Origin: Cellulomonas gilvus ATCC 13127
GTDB taxonomy: Bacteria; Actinomycetota; Actinomycetes; Actinomycetales; Cellulomonadaceae
DNA length: 64,000 nucleotides
Assembly: GCF_000218545.1 (NCBI RefSeq)
Contig: NC_015671.1
Span: 2,542,001-2,606,000 of the forward strand
Direction: 5' to 3'
A program made the position numbers and the translations under genes. How positions within the stretch are numbered: the stretch's first letter is position 1; each line of letters begins with the position of its first letter. Shown one piece after another: positions 17,714 to 27,300 of the stretch. The notes under the pieces are model-generated. The model was not told where the DNA came from. It saw nothing but the letters and a program-made list of their open reading frames with translations, and did not search any database.

Positions 17714-17794
17714 GGGTCCGGATGCTGCACCCCGCGCGACCCCCGGGTCCGGGACACAGGTCCCGGACCTGCGCGGACACCGCCCGGTCCCGGT

Positions 17795-17800
17795 TAGGGT
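17795..17800 (+). promoter_or_regulatory. -10 hexamer of the ABC exporter operon
   Basis: TAGGGT, seven bases before the ATG at 17808. Confidence 0.55.
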
Positions 17801-17807
17801 CGAACCC

Positions 17808-18866
17808 ATGACCTCGCCGACCGTGACCCCACGTGCCGACGACGGTGCCGGACCCGACTCCCCGGGCCTCGTGCGCGTCGACCACCTCACCAAGCAGTTC
17901 GGCAGCGGCCCCACGGGCGTCCGCGCCGTCGACGACCTGAGCTTCGAGGTCCGGCCCGGCAGGGTCACGGGCTTCCTGGGCCCCAACGGCGCGGGCAAGA
18001 CCACCACGCTGCGCATGCTGCTGGGCCTGGTCACCCCCACGTCGGGCACGGCGACGATCGGCGGCCGCACGTACGGCCAGATCGAGCGTCCCGCGCACGT
18101 CGTCGGCGCCGCGCTCGAGGCCGCGAGCTTCCACCCGGGCCGCACCGCACGCGACCACCTGCGCGTGTACGCACCCCAGGTGGGCGTGCCGGACGCGCGT
18201 GCCGACGAGGTGCTCGAGCTGGTCGGGCTGACCGGAGCGGCGCGGCGGCGCGTCGGCGGCTTCTCGCTCGGCATGCGCCAGCGCCTGGCGCTCGCGACGA
18301 CGCTGCTGGGCGACCCCCCGGTGCTGCTGCTCGACGAGCCCGCGAACGGGCTGGACCCCGAGGGCATCGCCTGGCTGCGCAGCTTCCTGCGTGCGCTCGC
18401 GGCGCAGGGCCGCACCGTGCTGGTCTCGAGCCACGTGCTGTCCGAGGTCGAGCAGACCGTCGACGACGTCGTGATCATCGCGCGCGGCCGCCTGGTGCAC
18501 GCGTCCTCGCTGCCGGACCTGGCCCGCCTGGCCCGGTCGCGCGTGAGCGTGGCGTCACCCGACGGCGACCGGCTCGCGGCGCTCGTCGCGCAGCAGGGGT
18601 GGGCGGTCGAGAGCGTCGAACGCGACGGCGCCGGCACGGTGTACGAGCTGCTCGACGTCGAGACCGCGCCTGTGGGCGCCGCGGCGTTCGCCGCCGGGGT
18701 CGAGCTGCACCGCCTCGCGGGCCGCGACGTGGGCCTCGAGGACCTGTTCCTCCAGCTCACCGCCCCGCCGACCACCGAGGCCCCGGACGCACCCCCGTAC
18801 GGCGCGCCACCGGGAGGGCCCGTCCCCCCGTCCGGCCCGACGACGAAGACGGAGGCGGCCCGATGA
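17808..18866 (+). CDS. ABC transporter ATP-binding protein (exporter type)
   Basis: A 352-residue nucleotide-binding subunit of the drug/bacitracin-like exporter class. Walker A is GPNGAGKTTT (about residues 62-71), the signature GFSLGMRQRLALA is near 148, Walker B is VLLLDEPANGLDP near 168, and the H-loop SSHVLSEVE is near 205. A roughly 130-residue C-terminal extension ends in a proline-rich tail. The upstream frame is open to 17061 but overlaps the divergent radical SAM gene; the ATG at 17808 sits seven bases after TAGGGT. It is coupled to the permease gene by an ATGA overlap. The transported compound is unknown. Confidence 0.93.
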   Translation: MTSPTVTPRADDGAGPDSPGLVRVDHLTKQFGSGPTGVRAVDDLSFEVRPGRVTGFLGPNGAGKTTTLRMLLGLVTPTSGTATIGGRTYGQIERPAHVVGAALEAASFHPGRTARDHLRVYAPQVGVPDARADEVLELVGLTGAARRRVGGFSLGMRQRLALATTLLGDPPVLLLDEPANGLDPEGIAWLRSFLRALAAQGRTVLVSSHVLSEVEQTVDDVVIIARGRLVHASSLPDLARLARSRVSVASPDGDRLAALVAQQGWAVESVERDGAGTVYELLDVETAPVGAAAFAAGVELHRLAGRDVGLEDLFLQLTAPPTTEAPDAPPYGAPPGGPVPPSGPTTKTEAAR

Positions 18867-19669
18867 AGGCGGCGATCGTCACCGAGTACCGCAAGCTCGT
18901 CACCACCCGCATGTGGTGGATCCTGCTCCTGGCGATGGCCGCGTACATGCTGTTCCTCGCGGCGGCGATGGCCTGGGCGTTCAGCCAGGGCCAGTCCACC
19001 GGGCCGTCCGGGGACGGCGACGTCGTGATCACGCCCGAGATGACCGTGCGGACCGTGTACGCGCTCGCCGTCTCGCTGGGCTACGTCTTCCCGCTCGTGG
19101 TCGGGGGGCTCTCCTTCTCGGGCGAGTTCCGCCACAAGACCGTGACGCCCACGCTCCTCGCGGAGCCGCGGCGCGGCGTGGTCGTGCTCGCCAAGCTCGT
19201 CGCGGGTGCCGCGCTCGGCCTGGTGTTCGGCGTCGTCGGCACGCTCGCGTGCGTCGGGGCGGGCAGCGGCGTGCTCGCCGCGCTCGGCGAGCCGACCTTC
19301 CTGGGCGACCCGGTCGCGTGGCGCACCATCGGGCTGTCGGTGGTCGCGCTCGCGCTGTGGTCGCTCGTGGGCGTCGCGCTCGGCTCCGTCCTGACCAACC
19401 AGGTGGCCGTCATCGTCGTGGCGCTCGCGTTCACGCAGTTCGTCGAGCCGATCGCGCGCGTCGCGCTGGGCTCGATCGACGGTGGCGCGCGCATCGCGGC
19501 GTACCTGCCGGGTGCGGCCGGCGAGGCGGTCTCGGGCGGCTCGTTCTACGCCGCGTCGGGCATCGGGGAGCTGCTGCCGGTCTGGGGCGGTCTGCTGGTC
19601 ATGCTCGCGTACGTCGCGGTGCTCGCGGCGGCCGGGCGGTTGACGACGCTGCGCCGCGACATCACCTGA
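18863..19669 (+). CDS. ABC transporter permease
   Basis: A 268-residue ABC-2-type membrane subunit with six predicted helices: an N-terminal helix (about 15-40), then ALAVSLGYVFPLVVGGLSFS, LVAGAALGLVFGVVGTLACV, a helix near 155-180, one near 185-205 and a C-terminal helix. GEFRHKTVTPTLLAEPRR is the usual ABC-2 coupling region. The ATG overlaps the stop of the ATPase gene, so the pair is translationally coupled and forms the complete half of an exporter dimer. Confidence 0.9.
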   Translation: MKAAIVTEYRKLVTTRMWWILLLAMAAYMLFLAAAMAWAFSQGQSTGPSGDGDVVITPEMTVRTVYALAVSLGYVFPLVVGGLSFSGEFRHKTVTPTLLAEPRRGVVVLAKLVAGAALGLVFGVVGTLACVGAGSGVLAALGEPTFLGDPVAWRTIGLSVVALALWSLVGVALGSVLTNQVAVIVVALAFTQFVEPIARVALGSIDGGARIAAYLPGAAGEAVSGGSFYAASGIGELLPVWGGLLVMLAYVAVLAAAGRLTTLRRDIT

Positions 19670-19998
19670 CGGCCCGGTCGCTCTCAGCAGTTGAGACGCG
19701 GCGGGACGACGCACGTCGATTCACCCGTTCGCGTGAGCGCGGCGCACGTGACCTGCGGCTGGTCTCGGGGCGACCACCGGACGGCCCCGGCGCTGCCGTC
19801 GTCGCCGGGGCCAAAGACGCCCTTGCCCCGCGGGACGCCAGCCCCTTGCCCGCTGTTGACCCGCTGGTGGGGACCGTGTGGCAGGTGTGTGGACGCCCGC
19901 ACACGCACGGCGTCCCCGAGCGGGTCGAACGTCCCGTTGGCCGTAGGGTTGTGCCCATCTGAACCGGAAACGACGCGGTCTCCCGGACCGCAGCGGAA
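19670..19998. other. 329-base intergenic region upstream of kgd
   Basis: No gene was found. A promoter hexamer lies at 19944-19949; the rest shows no clear hairpin or conserved element. Confidence 0.4.
19944..19949 (+). promoter_or_regulatory. Candidate -10 of kgd
   Basis: TAGGGT, about 50 bases before the GTG at 19999. Transcription would begin near 19957 and leave a leader of about 40 bases. Confidence 0.4.
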
Positions 19999-22900
19999 GT
20001 GGGCGATCCTCGCGTGTCCCAGAAGTCTGAGTCCGACTCGGCACGCGCCGTCTTCGGCGCGAACGAATGGCTCGTGGACGAGCTGTACGAGCAGTACCTG
20101 AAGGACAAGGACGCGGTGGACCCCGCGTGGTGGGACTTCTTCGAGGGGTACAAGCCCGGCGACGGCACCGCACAGGACACGCCCGCCGCTGCGCCGGCCC
20201 GGCCGGCCGGGACCAACGGCACGCCCAGCCCCGCGGCACCGGCCGCTGCGGTCCCCGCGGCGCCCGCCCCGGCACCCGCCCCCGCCGCGCCGGCGGCCCC
20301 CGCTCCGCAGCCGGAGGCGGACGCCGAGGCCCCGTCGCCCGTGGCCACGGCGCAGCCCGCGACCGCGCCGTACGCCGCCGTGGCGCTGCGGTCCAGCCCC
20401 GCGGACGACGAGGACGCGACGGACGACGTGCAGAAGCTGCGCGGCCCCGCGGCACGCGTCGTGACCAACATGGAGGCCTCGCTCGAGGTCCCCACGGCGA
20501 CCTCGGTGCGCGCGATCCCGGCCAAGCTCATGGTCGACAACCGCATCGTCGTCAACAACCACCTCAAGCGGGGCCGCGGCGGCAAGATCTCGTTCACGCA
20601 CCTCATCGGGTTCGCGCTGGTCGAGGCTCTCGCGGAGATGCCCGCGATGAACGCGTCCTACACGCTCGTCGACGGCAAGCCGGGTGTGAACCAGCCCGCG
20701 CACGTCAACCTGGGCCTCGCGATCGACCTGGCCAAGCCGGACGGCACGCGCCAGCTCCTGGTGCCGTCGATCAAGAAGGCCGAGACGCTCGACTTCGCCC
20801 AGTTCTGGACCGCGTACGAGGACGTGGTGCGGCGCGCGCGCGGCGGCAAGCTCACGGTCGAGGACTTCGCCGGCACGACGATCTCGCTCACCAACCCCGG
20901 CACCATCGGGACCGTCCACTCGGTGCCGCGCCTCATGCAGGGCCAGGGCACGATCGTCGGCGTGGGCGCGATGGACTACCCCGCGGAGTTTGCGGGCACG
21001 TCCGAGGACCGCCTCAACCAGATGGGCGTCTCGCGCGTCCTGACGATCACCAGCACGTACGACCACCGGATCATCCAGGGCGCGCAGTCGGGCGACTTCC
21101 TGCGGATCCTGGGCGTGAAGCTGCTGGGCGAGGACGGCTTCTACGACCGCGTGTTCGCGGCGCTGCGCGTGCCGTACGAGCCCGTGCGCTGGGTGCGGGA
21201 CAGCTCGAGCGACCCGGACGCCGAGGCCGTCAAGCCCGCACGGATCGCCGAGCTCATCCACGCCTACCGCTCGCGCGGCCACCTGATGGCGGACACCGAC
21301 CCGCTCGCCTACCGCCAGCGCAAGCACCCCGACCTGGACATCCAGAACCACGGCCTGACGCTGTGGGACCTGGACCGGCCGTTCCCGACGGGCGGGTTCA
21401 CGGGCAAGCCGCGCGCGACGCTGCGCGACGTCCTCGGTCTTCTGCGCGACTCCTACTGCCGCACCACGGGCATCGAGTACATGCACCTGCAGGACCCGCG
21501 GCAGCGCCGCTGGCTGCAGGAGCGCCTCGAGTCGGGGTGGGCCCGCACGCCGCGCGAGGACCAGCTGCGCATCCTGCGCCGGCTCAACGCCGCCGAGGCG
21601 TTCGAGACGTTCCTGCAGACCAAGTACGTGGGCCAGAAGCGGTTCTCGCTCGAGGGCGGCGAGTCCGTCATCCCGCTGCTGGACGCGATCCTGTCGCGTG
21701 CCGCGAACAACGGTCTCGACGAGGTCGGCATCGGCATGGCCCACCGCGGCCGCCTCAACGTGCTGGCCAACATCGCCGGCAAGTCCTACGCGCAGATCTT
21801 CAGCGAGTTCGAGGGCAACGCCGACCCCAAGTCGGTGCAGGGATCGGGTGACGTCAAGTACCACCTGGGCACCGAGGGCGTCTTCACGGCCGAGTCGGGT
21901 GCCACGACGAAGGTCTACCTCGCCGCGAACCCGTCGCACCTCGAGGCGGTGGACCCCGTGCTCGAGGGCATCGTCCGCGCCAAGCAGGACCGCATCGACC
22001 TGGGTGGTGACGGCTTCTCCGTGCTGCCCGTGCTGATCCACGGCGACGCGGCGTTCGCGGGCCAGGGCGTGGTGTTCGAGACGCTCAACCTCGCGCAGCT
22101 GCGCGGGTACCGCACCGGCGGCACGATCCACGTGATCATCAACAACCAGGTGGGCTTCACCACGGGTCCGTCGTCGTCGCGCTCGTCGCAGTACGCGACC
22201 GACGTCGCCAAGGGCCTGCAGGTGCCGATCTTCCACGTCAACGGGGACGACCCCGAGGCCGTGGTGCGCGCCGCGGAGCTCGCGTTCGAGTACCGCGAGC
22301 AGTTCGACCGCGACGTCATCATCGACCTGCTGTGCTACCGCCGGCGTGGCCACAACGAGGGTGACGACCCCTCGATGACGCAGCCGCTCATGTACAACCT
22401 CATCGAGGCGAAGCGTTCGGTGCGCAAGATCTACACCGAGACGCTCGTCGCGCGCGGCGACATCACGATCGACGAGGCGGAGCAGGCGCTGCGCGACTAC
22501 CAGGCGCAGCTCGAGCGGGTGTTCTCCGAGACGCGCGAGGACGGCTGGGCGGCCCCCACCAAGGACGCCGAGTCCGTGGCGGGCCTCGAACGGCCCGAGT
22601 CGCAGCACGAGGACGCGGGCGTGATGGTCGGCTGGCAGACCGCCGTCCCCGCCTCGGTGCTCGAGCGCATCGGGGCGGCGCACGTGCGGCCGCCCGAGGG
22701 CTTCACGGTGCACCCCAAGCTCCAGCAGCTGCTGCACAAGCGTGAGCAGATGTCCCGCGAGGGTGGCATCGACTGGGGCTACGGCGAGCTGCTCGCGTTC
22801 GGCTCGCTGCTCATCGAGGGCACGCCCGTGCGCCTGGCGGGCCAGGACTCGCGGCGTGGCACGTTCGTCCAGCGGCACGCGGTCCTGCACGACCGCGAGA

Positions 22901-23790
22901 CCGGCGCGGAGTGGACGCCGCTGCTGTACCTCTCGGGCGACCAGGCGAAGTTCTGGGTGTACGACTCCTCGCTCTCGGAGTACGCGTGCCTGGGCTTCGA
23001 GTACGGGTACTCCGTCGAGCGGCCCGACGCGCTGGTGCTGTGGGAGGCGCAGTTCGGCGACTTCGTCAACGGTGCGCAGACGATCATCGACGAGTTCATC
23101 TCCTCGGCCGAGCAGAAGTGGGCGCAGCGGTCCTCGGTGGTGCTGCTGCTGCCGCACGGCTACGAGGGTCAGGGACCCGACCACTCGTCGGCGCGCATCG
23201 AGCGGTTCCTGCAGCTCGCCGCGCAGGAGAACATGGTCATCGCGCAGCCCTCGACGCCCGCGTCGTACTTCCACCTGCTGCGCCGCCAGGCGTACGCCCG
23301 CCCGCGCAAGCCGCTGGTCGTGTTCACGCCCAAGTCGATGCTCCGCCTGAAGGCGGCGTCCTCGGCGGTCGAGGACTTCACCACGGGCACGTGGCAGCCG
23401 GTCCTGCACGACACGCTGGCCGAGGCCAAGGCCGGTCAGGTGGACCGCGTGCTGCTGTGCTCGGGCAAGGTCTACTGGGACCTGCTGGCGCACCGCGTCA
23501 CGTCAGGCGACGAGCGGACCGCGATCGTGCGGCTCGAGCAGCTGTACCCGCTCGACGCCGACGCGCTGCGCTCGGCGCTGGCCGCGTTCGGCGACGCCGA
23601 GCTCGTGTGGGTGCAGGACGAGCCGCACAACCAGGGGCCGTGGTCGTACCTGTCGCTGCACCTGCCGCAGATCATCGACCGCACGCTGCAGGTCGTCTCG
23701 CGCTCGGAGTCCGCCTCCCCCGCGACGGGCACCGCCAAGAAGCACCAGGCGCAGCAGGCGGACCTGATCGAGCGCGCGTTCGCCCGCTGA
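19999..23790 (+). CDS. kgd: Multifunctional 2-oxoglutarate decarboxylase/dehydrogenase (Kgd, SucA-like)
   Basis: A 1,263-residue TCA-cycle enzyme specific to actinobacteria. It combines a succinyltransferase-like E2 domain with a thiamine-diphosphate E1 component, and converts 2-oxoglutarate to succinyl-CoA together with E3, or to succinic semialdehyde. The N-terminus [20 protein letters not shown] is the E1 docking segment. A Pro/Ala-rich linker (about residues 60-110) follows, then the E2 catalytic domain with YDHRIIQG (about 352-359), then E1 with [13 protein letters not shown] near 584 and the metal/TPP region [10 protein letters not shown]. There is no lipoyl domain, as known for this family. 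A second GTG at 20014 (VSQKSESD) is an alternative start. It is monocistronic, with a terminator at 23802-23841. Confidence 0.96.
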   Translation: MGDPRVSQKSESDSARAVFGANEWLVDELYEQYLKDKDAVDPAWWDFFEGYKPGDGTAQDTPAAAPARPAGTNGTPSPAAPAAAVPAAPAPAPAPAAPAAPAPQPEADAEAPSPVATAQPATAPYAAVALRSSPADDEDATDDVQKLRGPAARVVTNMEASLEVPTATSVRAIPAKLMVDNRIVVNNHLKRGRGGKISFTHLIGFALVEALAEMPAMNASYTLVDGKPGVNQPAHVNLGLAIDLAKPDGTRQLLVPSIKKAETLDFAQFWTAYEDVVRRARGGKLTVEDFAGTTISLTNPGTIGTVHSVPRLMQGQGTIVGVGAMDYPAEFAGTSEDRLNQMGVSRVLTITSTYDHRIIQGAQSGDFLRILGVKLLGEDGFYDRVFAALRVPYEPVRWVRDSSSDPDAEAVKPARIAELIHAYRSRGHLMADTDPLAYRQRKHPDLDIQNHGLTLWDLDRPFPTGGFTGKPRATLRDVLGLLRDSYCRTTGIEYMHLQDPRQRRWLQERLESGWARTPREDQLRILRRLNAAEAFETFLQTKYVGQKRFSLEGGESVIPLLDAILSRAANNGLDEVGIGMAHRGRLNVLANIAGKSYAQIFSEFEGNADPKSVQGSGDVKYHLGTEGVFTAESGATTKVYLAANPSHLEAVDPVLEGIVRAKQDRIDLGGDGFSVLPVLIHGDAAFAGQGVVFETLNLAQLRGYRTGGTIHVIINNQVGFTTGPSSSRSSQYATDVAKGLQVPIFHVNGDDPEAVVRAAELAFEYREQFDRDVIIDLLCYRRRGHNEGDDPSMTQPLMYNLIEAKRSVRKIYTETLVARGDITIDEAEQALRDYQAQLERVFSETREDGWAAPTKDAESVAGLERPESQHEDAGVMVGWQTAVPASVLERIGAAHVRPPEGFTVHPKLQQLLHKREQMSREGGIDWGYGELLAFGSLLIEGTPVRLAGQDSRRGTFVQRHAVLHDRETGAEWTPLLYLSGDQAKFWVYDSSLSEYACLGFEYGYSVERPDALVLWEAQFGDFVNGAQTIIDEFISSAEQKWAQRSSVVLLLPHGYEGQGPDHSSARIERFLQLAAQENMVIAQPSTPASYFHLLRRQAYARPRKPLVVFTPKSMLRLKAASSAVEDFTTGTWQPVLHDTLAEAKAGQVDRVLLCSGKVYWDLLAHRVTSGDERTAIVRLEQLYPLDADALRSALAAFGDAELVWVQDEPHNQGPWSYLSLHLPQIIDRTLQVVSRSESASPATGTAKKHQAQQADLIERAFAR

Positions 23791-23801
23791 CCCCGCGCGC
23801 A

Positions 23802-23841
23802 TGCCCGGAGCCGCCGCTCAGACCGGCTGCGGCTCCGGGCA
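23802..23841. terminator. Bidirectional hairpin terminator
   Basis: A perfect 13-base stem (23802-23814 with 23829-23841) with a 14-base loop between convergent kgd and the glxA-like gene. The right arm overlaps the last codons of the latter. Confidence 0.85.
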
Positions 23842-24780
23842 GGCGAACGTGCGCCGGTACGCCTGGGGGCTGGTGCCGAGCGTCCGCGCGAAGTGGTGCC
23901 GCAGCACCGCGGCGGTGCCGAACCCGGCCAGCCGCGCGATCTCGTCGACGCCCGCCGTGGTCCGCTCCAGCAGCTCCTGCGCGCGCACCACGCGCTGCCG
24001 CGTGATCCACGCGGCGGGCGTCGTGCCCGTCTCGGCCCGGAACCGACGGGCGAACGTCCGCTCCGACATGAGGGCACGTGCGGCGAGGTCGGGCACCGTG
24101 TGCTCGTCCTCGAGGTGCTCCGCCACCCAGGCCAGGAGAGGCGCGAGCGTGTCCGCGTCGCACGGCAGGGGCGTGTCCACGTACTGCGCCTGACCGCCGT
24201 CGCGGTGCGGCGGGACCACCATGCGCCGCGCGACCACGGCCGCGGCCGCGGCCCCGAGCTCGCGGCGGACCAGGTACAGGCTCGCGTCGATGCCCGCCGC
24301 CGTGCCGGCGCTCGTGAGCACGCGCCCGTCCTCGACGTACAGCACCGCGGCGTCGACGCGGGCGGTCGGGAACCGGCCGGCGAGCGCCTCCGCGTGCATC
24401 CAGTGCGTGGTGCACGCGCGGCCGTCCAGCAGACCCGCCTCGCCCAGCGCGAACGCACCGCTGCAGATGCTCATGATCCACGCGCCCCGCGCATGCGCGG
24501 CGCGCAGCGCCTCGAGCACGGGACCGGGCACGGGTGCGGGATCCGCGCCGTACGCCGGCACGATCACCAGGTCGGCGTCCAGCGTCGCCTCGAGCCCGTG
24601 CTCGACGACGAGGCCGAACCCCGCCTTCGTCGAGACCACACCCGGTTCCTGCGCGCACACGCGGAAGTCGAACGCCGGGCCGCCGCTGTCGCGGCGGTCG
24701 ATGCCGAAGACCTCGCACGCGACGCCGAGCTCGAACGGCGCGGTCTGAGGCAGGAGGACGGCGGTCACGCGGTGCAGCAT
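23818..24780 (-). CDS. GlxA-like AraC-family regulator with DJ-1/PfpI domain
   Basis: A 320-residue regulator. The N-terminal half is a DJ-1/PfpI-like sensor domain with the conserved SICSGAFALGEAGLLDGR segment, including its cysteine at the nucleophile elbow, followed by TTHWMHAEAL. The C-terminal half carries two AraC helix-turn-helices, VPDLAARALMSERTFARRF and VDEIARLAGFGTAAVLRHHF. The ATG at 24780 starts MLHRVTAVLLPQ, matching the family. An upstream GTG at 24837 would put coding sequence into a region of inverted repeats that looks like an operator. It is divergent from a 55-residue membrane protein gene, its likely target. Confidence 0.9.
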   Translation of the reverse strand: MLHRVTAVLLPQTAPFELGVACEVFGIDRRDSGGPAFDFRVCAQEPGVVSTKAGFGLVVEHGLEATLDADLVIVPAYGADPAPVPGPVLEALRAAHARGAWIMSICSGAFALGEAGLLDGRACTTHWMHAEALAGRFPTARVDAAVLYVEDGRVLTSAGTAAGIDASLYLVRRELGAAAAAVVARRMVVPPHRDGGQAQYVDTPLPCDADTLAPLLAWVAEHLEDEHTVPDLAARALMSERTFARRFRAETGTTPAAWITRQRVVRAQELLERTTAGVDEIARLAGFGTAAVLRHHFARTLGTSPQAYRRTFACPEPQPV

Positions 24781-24801
24781 CCGGCCATCCTGGGCGAGAT
24801 C

Positions 24802-24874
24802 TGGCAGAAGATCAATGAACCGCGTCAGATCTGCCACTTACGGCGGAACATCGTCGGGCGAAGACTTTCTGCCA
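24802..24874. promoter_or_regulatory. Candidate operator, three TGGCAGA/TCTGCCA boxes
   Basis: TGGCAGA (24802-24808) and TCTGCCA (24830-24836) form an inverted repeat 21 bases apart. A third TCTGCCA (24868-24874) runs into the ATG of the small membrane protein gene. The stretch is clearly richer in A+T than its surroundings and lies between divergent genes. It is proposed as the binding region of the GlxA-like regulator. Confidence 0.5.
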
Positions 24875-25041
24875 TGACCACCTTAGCCGCCCTGCTCGCC
24901 CTGCTGATCCTCGCGATCATCGCCGCTGCCGTCCGCCTGGCCCTGACGGTCCGGCGCGACGGTCACGGGACGCGCGTGCCGCCGCACGCGGACGCTCCCT
25001 GGGCCGACGCCGCCCAGAACCTCCCGAGCCGTCCCTACTGA
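24874..25041 (+). CDS. Small membrane protein, function unknown
   Basis: A 55-residue protein: one N-terminal hydrophobic helix (residues 3-25, TLAALLALLILAIIAAAVRL), then a basic segment and a short polar tail ending in PSRPY. No family is recognised. The ATG at 24874 is the only start that gives a membrane helix at once. It shares its promoter region with the divergent GlxA-like gene and is probably under its control. Confidence 0.65.
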   Translation: MTTLAALLALLILAIIAAAVRLALTVRRDGHGTRVPPHADAPWADAAQNLPSRPY

Positions 25042-25159
25042 GCGCGCCGCACGTCACGCGACTCACCCCCGCTGCTGGGCTGCGCCGCGCGCACGCGCTG
25101 GGACACTGGTCCCCGGGTGCGGCCGGTGCGGCCGCCATGACGCGACGGAGGTCGGTGGC

Positions 25160-25753
25160 GTGACTGAGGTGCGGCTCATGGTGATCGGCGACGAGCTCGT
25201 CGCCGGCGCCGGCGACCCGAAGGCGCTCGGGTGGGTCGGCCGGGTCGCTGCCAGGACGCACCCCACGGACCGGCTCTCGGTGCTCACGCTCGCGGTCCCG
25301 GGCGAGACCACCACGGCACTCGGCCAGCGCTGGGAGGACGAGGTCGCGCGACGGCTGTCACCCGACGCGGACAACCGCCTGGTGATCGGCCTGGGCCGTG
25401 CGGACCTGGGTGCGGGTCTGTCGCTGGCCCGCAGCCGGCTCAACCTGGCCAACGTGCTGGACGTCGCCGAGCAGCGGCGGATCCCCGCGTTCGTCGTCGG
25501 CCCGCCTCCCGGGAGCACCGCCGAGGCCGACCGCCTGGCCGAGCTGTCGGCCGCGTTCGGCGACGTCGCCACCCGGCGCCGCGTGCCCTACGTGGACACG
25601 TTCTCCCCGCTCGCGGCGCACGAGCAGTGGCTCGGCGACCTGGCCATGGGCGACGGCGTGCTGCCCGGTCAGGCCGGGTACGGGCTGATGGCCTGGCTGG
25701 TGCTGCACACCGGCTGGCACACGTGGCTCGGCCTGCCCGACGACGCCGCCTGA
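25160..25753 (+). CDS. SGNH/GDSL-like hydrolase family protein
   Basis: A 197-residue protein with the flavodoxin-like layout of SGNH hydrolases. MVIGDELVAGAGDP replaces the usual GDS motif: the nucleophile position reads Gly-Asp-Glu, so the catalytic serine appears missing. VIGLGRADLGAG stands where block III (GxND) is expected, with Arg-Ala-Asp instead of Asn. The C-terminal region lacks a clear DxxH. It may be a degraded or specialised member without ester-hydrolase activity. GTG 25160 has a GGAGG Shine-Dalgarno at 25147-25151. No signal peptide is visible, so it is probably cytoplasmic. Confidence 0.7.
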   Translation: MTEVRLMVIGDELVAGAGDPKALGWVGRVAARTHPTDRLSVLTLAVPGETTTALGQRWEDEVARRLSPDADNRLVIGLGRADLGAGLSLARSRLNLANVLDVAEQRRIPAFVVGPPPGSTAEADRLAELSAAFGDVATRRRVPYVDTFSPLAAHEQWLGDLAMGDGVLPGQAGYGLMAWLVLHTGWHTWLGLPDDAA

Positions 25754-25860
25754 CGACGGCGCGGGCGGGCGCGCGGACGTGCCGCACGTGAGCCACGAGA
25801 TCAGCAGCACGTACCGCCACGGCAGCACGGCCGCCCCCTAGTCCCGCGCCCGGACGCGGC
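25754..25860. other. Short intergenic region between convergent genes
   Basis: It holds a possible 17-codon ORF (GTG AGC CAC GAG ... CCC TAG near 25790-25842) with no ribosome binding site. No clear terminator. Confidence 0.3.
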
Positions 25861-26469
25861 TCACGGCAGCGTCCGGCGGACCGCGTCGAGGGCCGAGTCC
25901 AGCACGGTCTGCAGCGTCTCGACCGTCAGCCGCTCGACGCCGCCGCGCGCGTCGGCCCGGCGCAGGTCGGCACGCAGCTCGTCGCGGAACCGCTGCAGGA
26001 GCTGCTCGGCCTCCATCCAGTGCACGTGCGAGACCGTGCGCGGGTCCTGCGAGACGGGCGTGTACGGCACCGCGCGCTCCCGCGCGTGCCGGGCCGCCTC
26101 GGCCAGGTCGGCGCGCAGGTCACGCATCGTGCCCCGCACGTCCTGACGGACCGTGTCCGCACGCGCCCGCACCGACTCCTCGATGTCCTGCTCGAGCCGC
26201 GCGAGATCCTCACGCCGCGCGGTGAGCTCGGCGTAGCCGGCCTCGGTGAGCGCGTACGTGCTCTTGCGCTCCTGGTCGACGCGCGTGACCAGCCCCTCCT
26301 CCTCGAGGCGCGCGAGCCGCGGGTAGATCGTGCCCGCGCTGGGCCGGTACGTGCCGCCGAACCGGTCGGACAGCGCGGTGATCAGCTCGTACCCGTGCTT
26401 GGGCCCCGACTCCAGGAGCGCCAGCAGGTACAGGCGCAGCTGCCCGTGCGCAAACACCGGCGCCATCAT
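25861..26469 (-). CDS. PadR-family transcriptional regulator
   Basis: A 202-residue regulator. The N-terminal PadR winged helix (about residues 8-90) is marked by LYLLALLESGPKHGYELITA and GTIYPRLARLEEEGLV, followed by a basic wing with YALTEAGYAEL. A long C-terminal helical region (about 95-200) is the dimerisation domain. The ATG pair at 26469/26466 overlaps the stop of the DUF4097 gene, so the two are co-translated. It likely represses its own operon through the palindrome at 27301-27334. Confidence 0.9.
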   Translation of the reverse strand: MMAPVFAHGQLRLYLLALLESGPKHGYELITALSDRFGGTYRPSAGTIYPRLARLEEEGLVTRVDQERKSTYALTEAGYAELTARREDLARLEQDIEESVRARADTVRQDVRGTMRDLRADLAEAARHARERAVPYTPVSQDPRTVSHVHWMEAEQLLQRFRDELRADLRRADARGGVERLTVETLQTVLDSALDAVRRTLP

Positions 26470-27284
26470 CGCTTCACCTCGTCCGGCACGCCCCGCAGCA
26501 CCGTGACGTGGCCGCTGACCGTGTTCGCCGAGACGTAGCACGCACCGTCGCCCGTGGACATGTCCACCTTGCGCCCGCCCGGCGACGACCCCTTGAACTC
26601 CTCGCCGTCCACGACGAGCCGCCCCGAGACGGACTGCGCCTTGACGTGCACGCCGCGGCCCGCGGGCAGGCGCACGGTCACGTCGCCGGACACGGTCGAC
26701 GCCGTGATCGACGACGTGCCCGTGGTGACGTCGAGCGAGAGCGCACCCGAGACGGTGTTCGCCTGGACCAGCGACAGCTCACCCGACGCCGCGACCTCGC
26801 CCGAGACGGAGTTCGCCTTGAGGGAGCCGCCGTGGTCCCGCACCACCACCTCGCCGTTGACGGTGTTGACCGAGAGCCGACCCCGCGTCCCGTCCGTGAC
26901 GAGCGAGCCCGAGACCGTGGAGACCGACGAGTCCTCCGCCACGCCGACGAGCAGGCCGTCCGCGCTCACCGTGCCGAGCTTGGCGGCGGCGCTGCGCGGG
27001 ATGGCGATGTGGACGTCCGCCCGGTCCTTGTCCATGAAGTTGCGGAACCGCTCGACGAACCCGTCCCACCCGCTCAGGGTGAAGCTGTAGCCCACGCGCA
27101 GCTCGCCGTCCGACAGCCCGATCTCCAACGGACGCCCGTCCACGGAGTGCACCTCGATGCGCGCGACCGGCTCGTCGTGCGCGACGACGTCGACGCGACC
27201 CCCGACCAGCTGCACGCGCAGGCGGTCGACGCGCTCGACCTCGATGATCTGCGGGCCGGCGACGACCCAGGACTCCGTGGCCAT
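26466..27284 (-). CDS. DUF4097-family beta-repeat protein
   Basis: A 272-residue protein built from a repeating strand-turn unit. The tetrapeptide [TS]V[SN]G occurs seven times at intervals of roughly 20 residues in the second half (STVSGSL, NTVNGEV, NSVSGEV, NTVSGAL, STVSGDV, QSVSGRL, NTVSGHV), as in DUF4097 and bactofilin-like beta-solenoids. There is no signal peptide and no membrane helix, so a cytoplasmic scaffold is likely. It is the first gene of an operon with padR, an arrangement frequent in actinobacteria. The ATG at 27284 has a GAGAGGAG ribosome binding site. The function is unknown. Confidence 0.85.
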   Translation of the reverse strand: MATESWVVAGPQIIEVERVDRLRVQLVGGRVDVVAHDEPVARIEVHSVDGRPLEIGLSDGELRVGYSFTLSGWDGFVERFRNFMDKDRADVHIAIPRSAAAKLGTVSADGLLVGVAEDSSVSTVSGSLVTDGTRGRLSVNTVNGEVVVRDHGGSLKANSVSGEVAASGELSLVQANTVSGALSLDVTTGTSSITASTVSGDVTVRLPAGRGVHVKAQSVSGRLVVDGEEFKGSSPGGRKVDMSTGDGACYVSANTVSGHVTVLRGVPDEVKR

Positions 27285-27300
27285 GACGATGGCTCCTCTC

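Noticed and set aside
16526-19714. A 1,062-codon open frame on the minus strand
   Set aside because: Only the first 395 codons counted from the stop end (16526-17713) encode the radical SAM protein. The rest is antisense to the ABC exporter genes and low complexity, a common artefact of very high GC.
19684-23493. A 1,269-codon open frame antisense to kgd
   Set aside because: The composition (His, Arg, Val, Leu, Asp only) is that of a frame complementary to a strongly biased coding gene. No domain is seen.
24781-24837. Longer start for the GlxA-like gene at GTG 24837
   Set aside because: It would place coding sequence inside the inverted-repeat region, and the added residues do not match the family.
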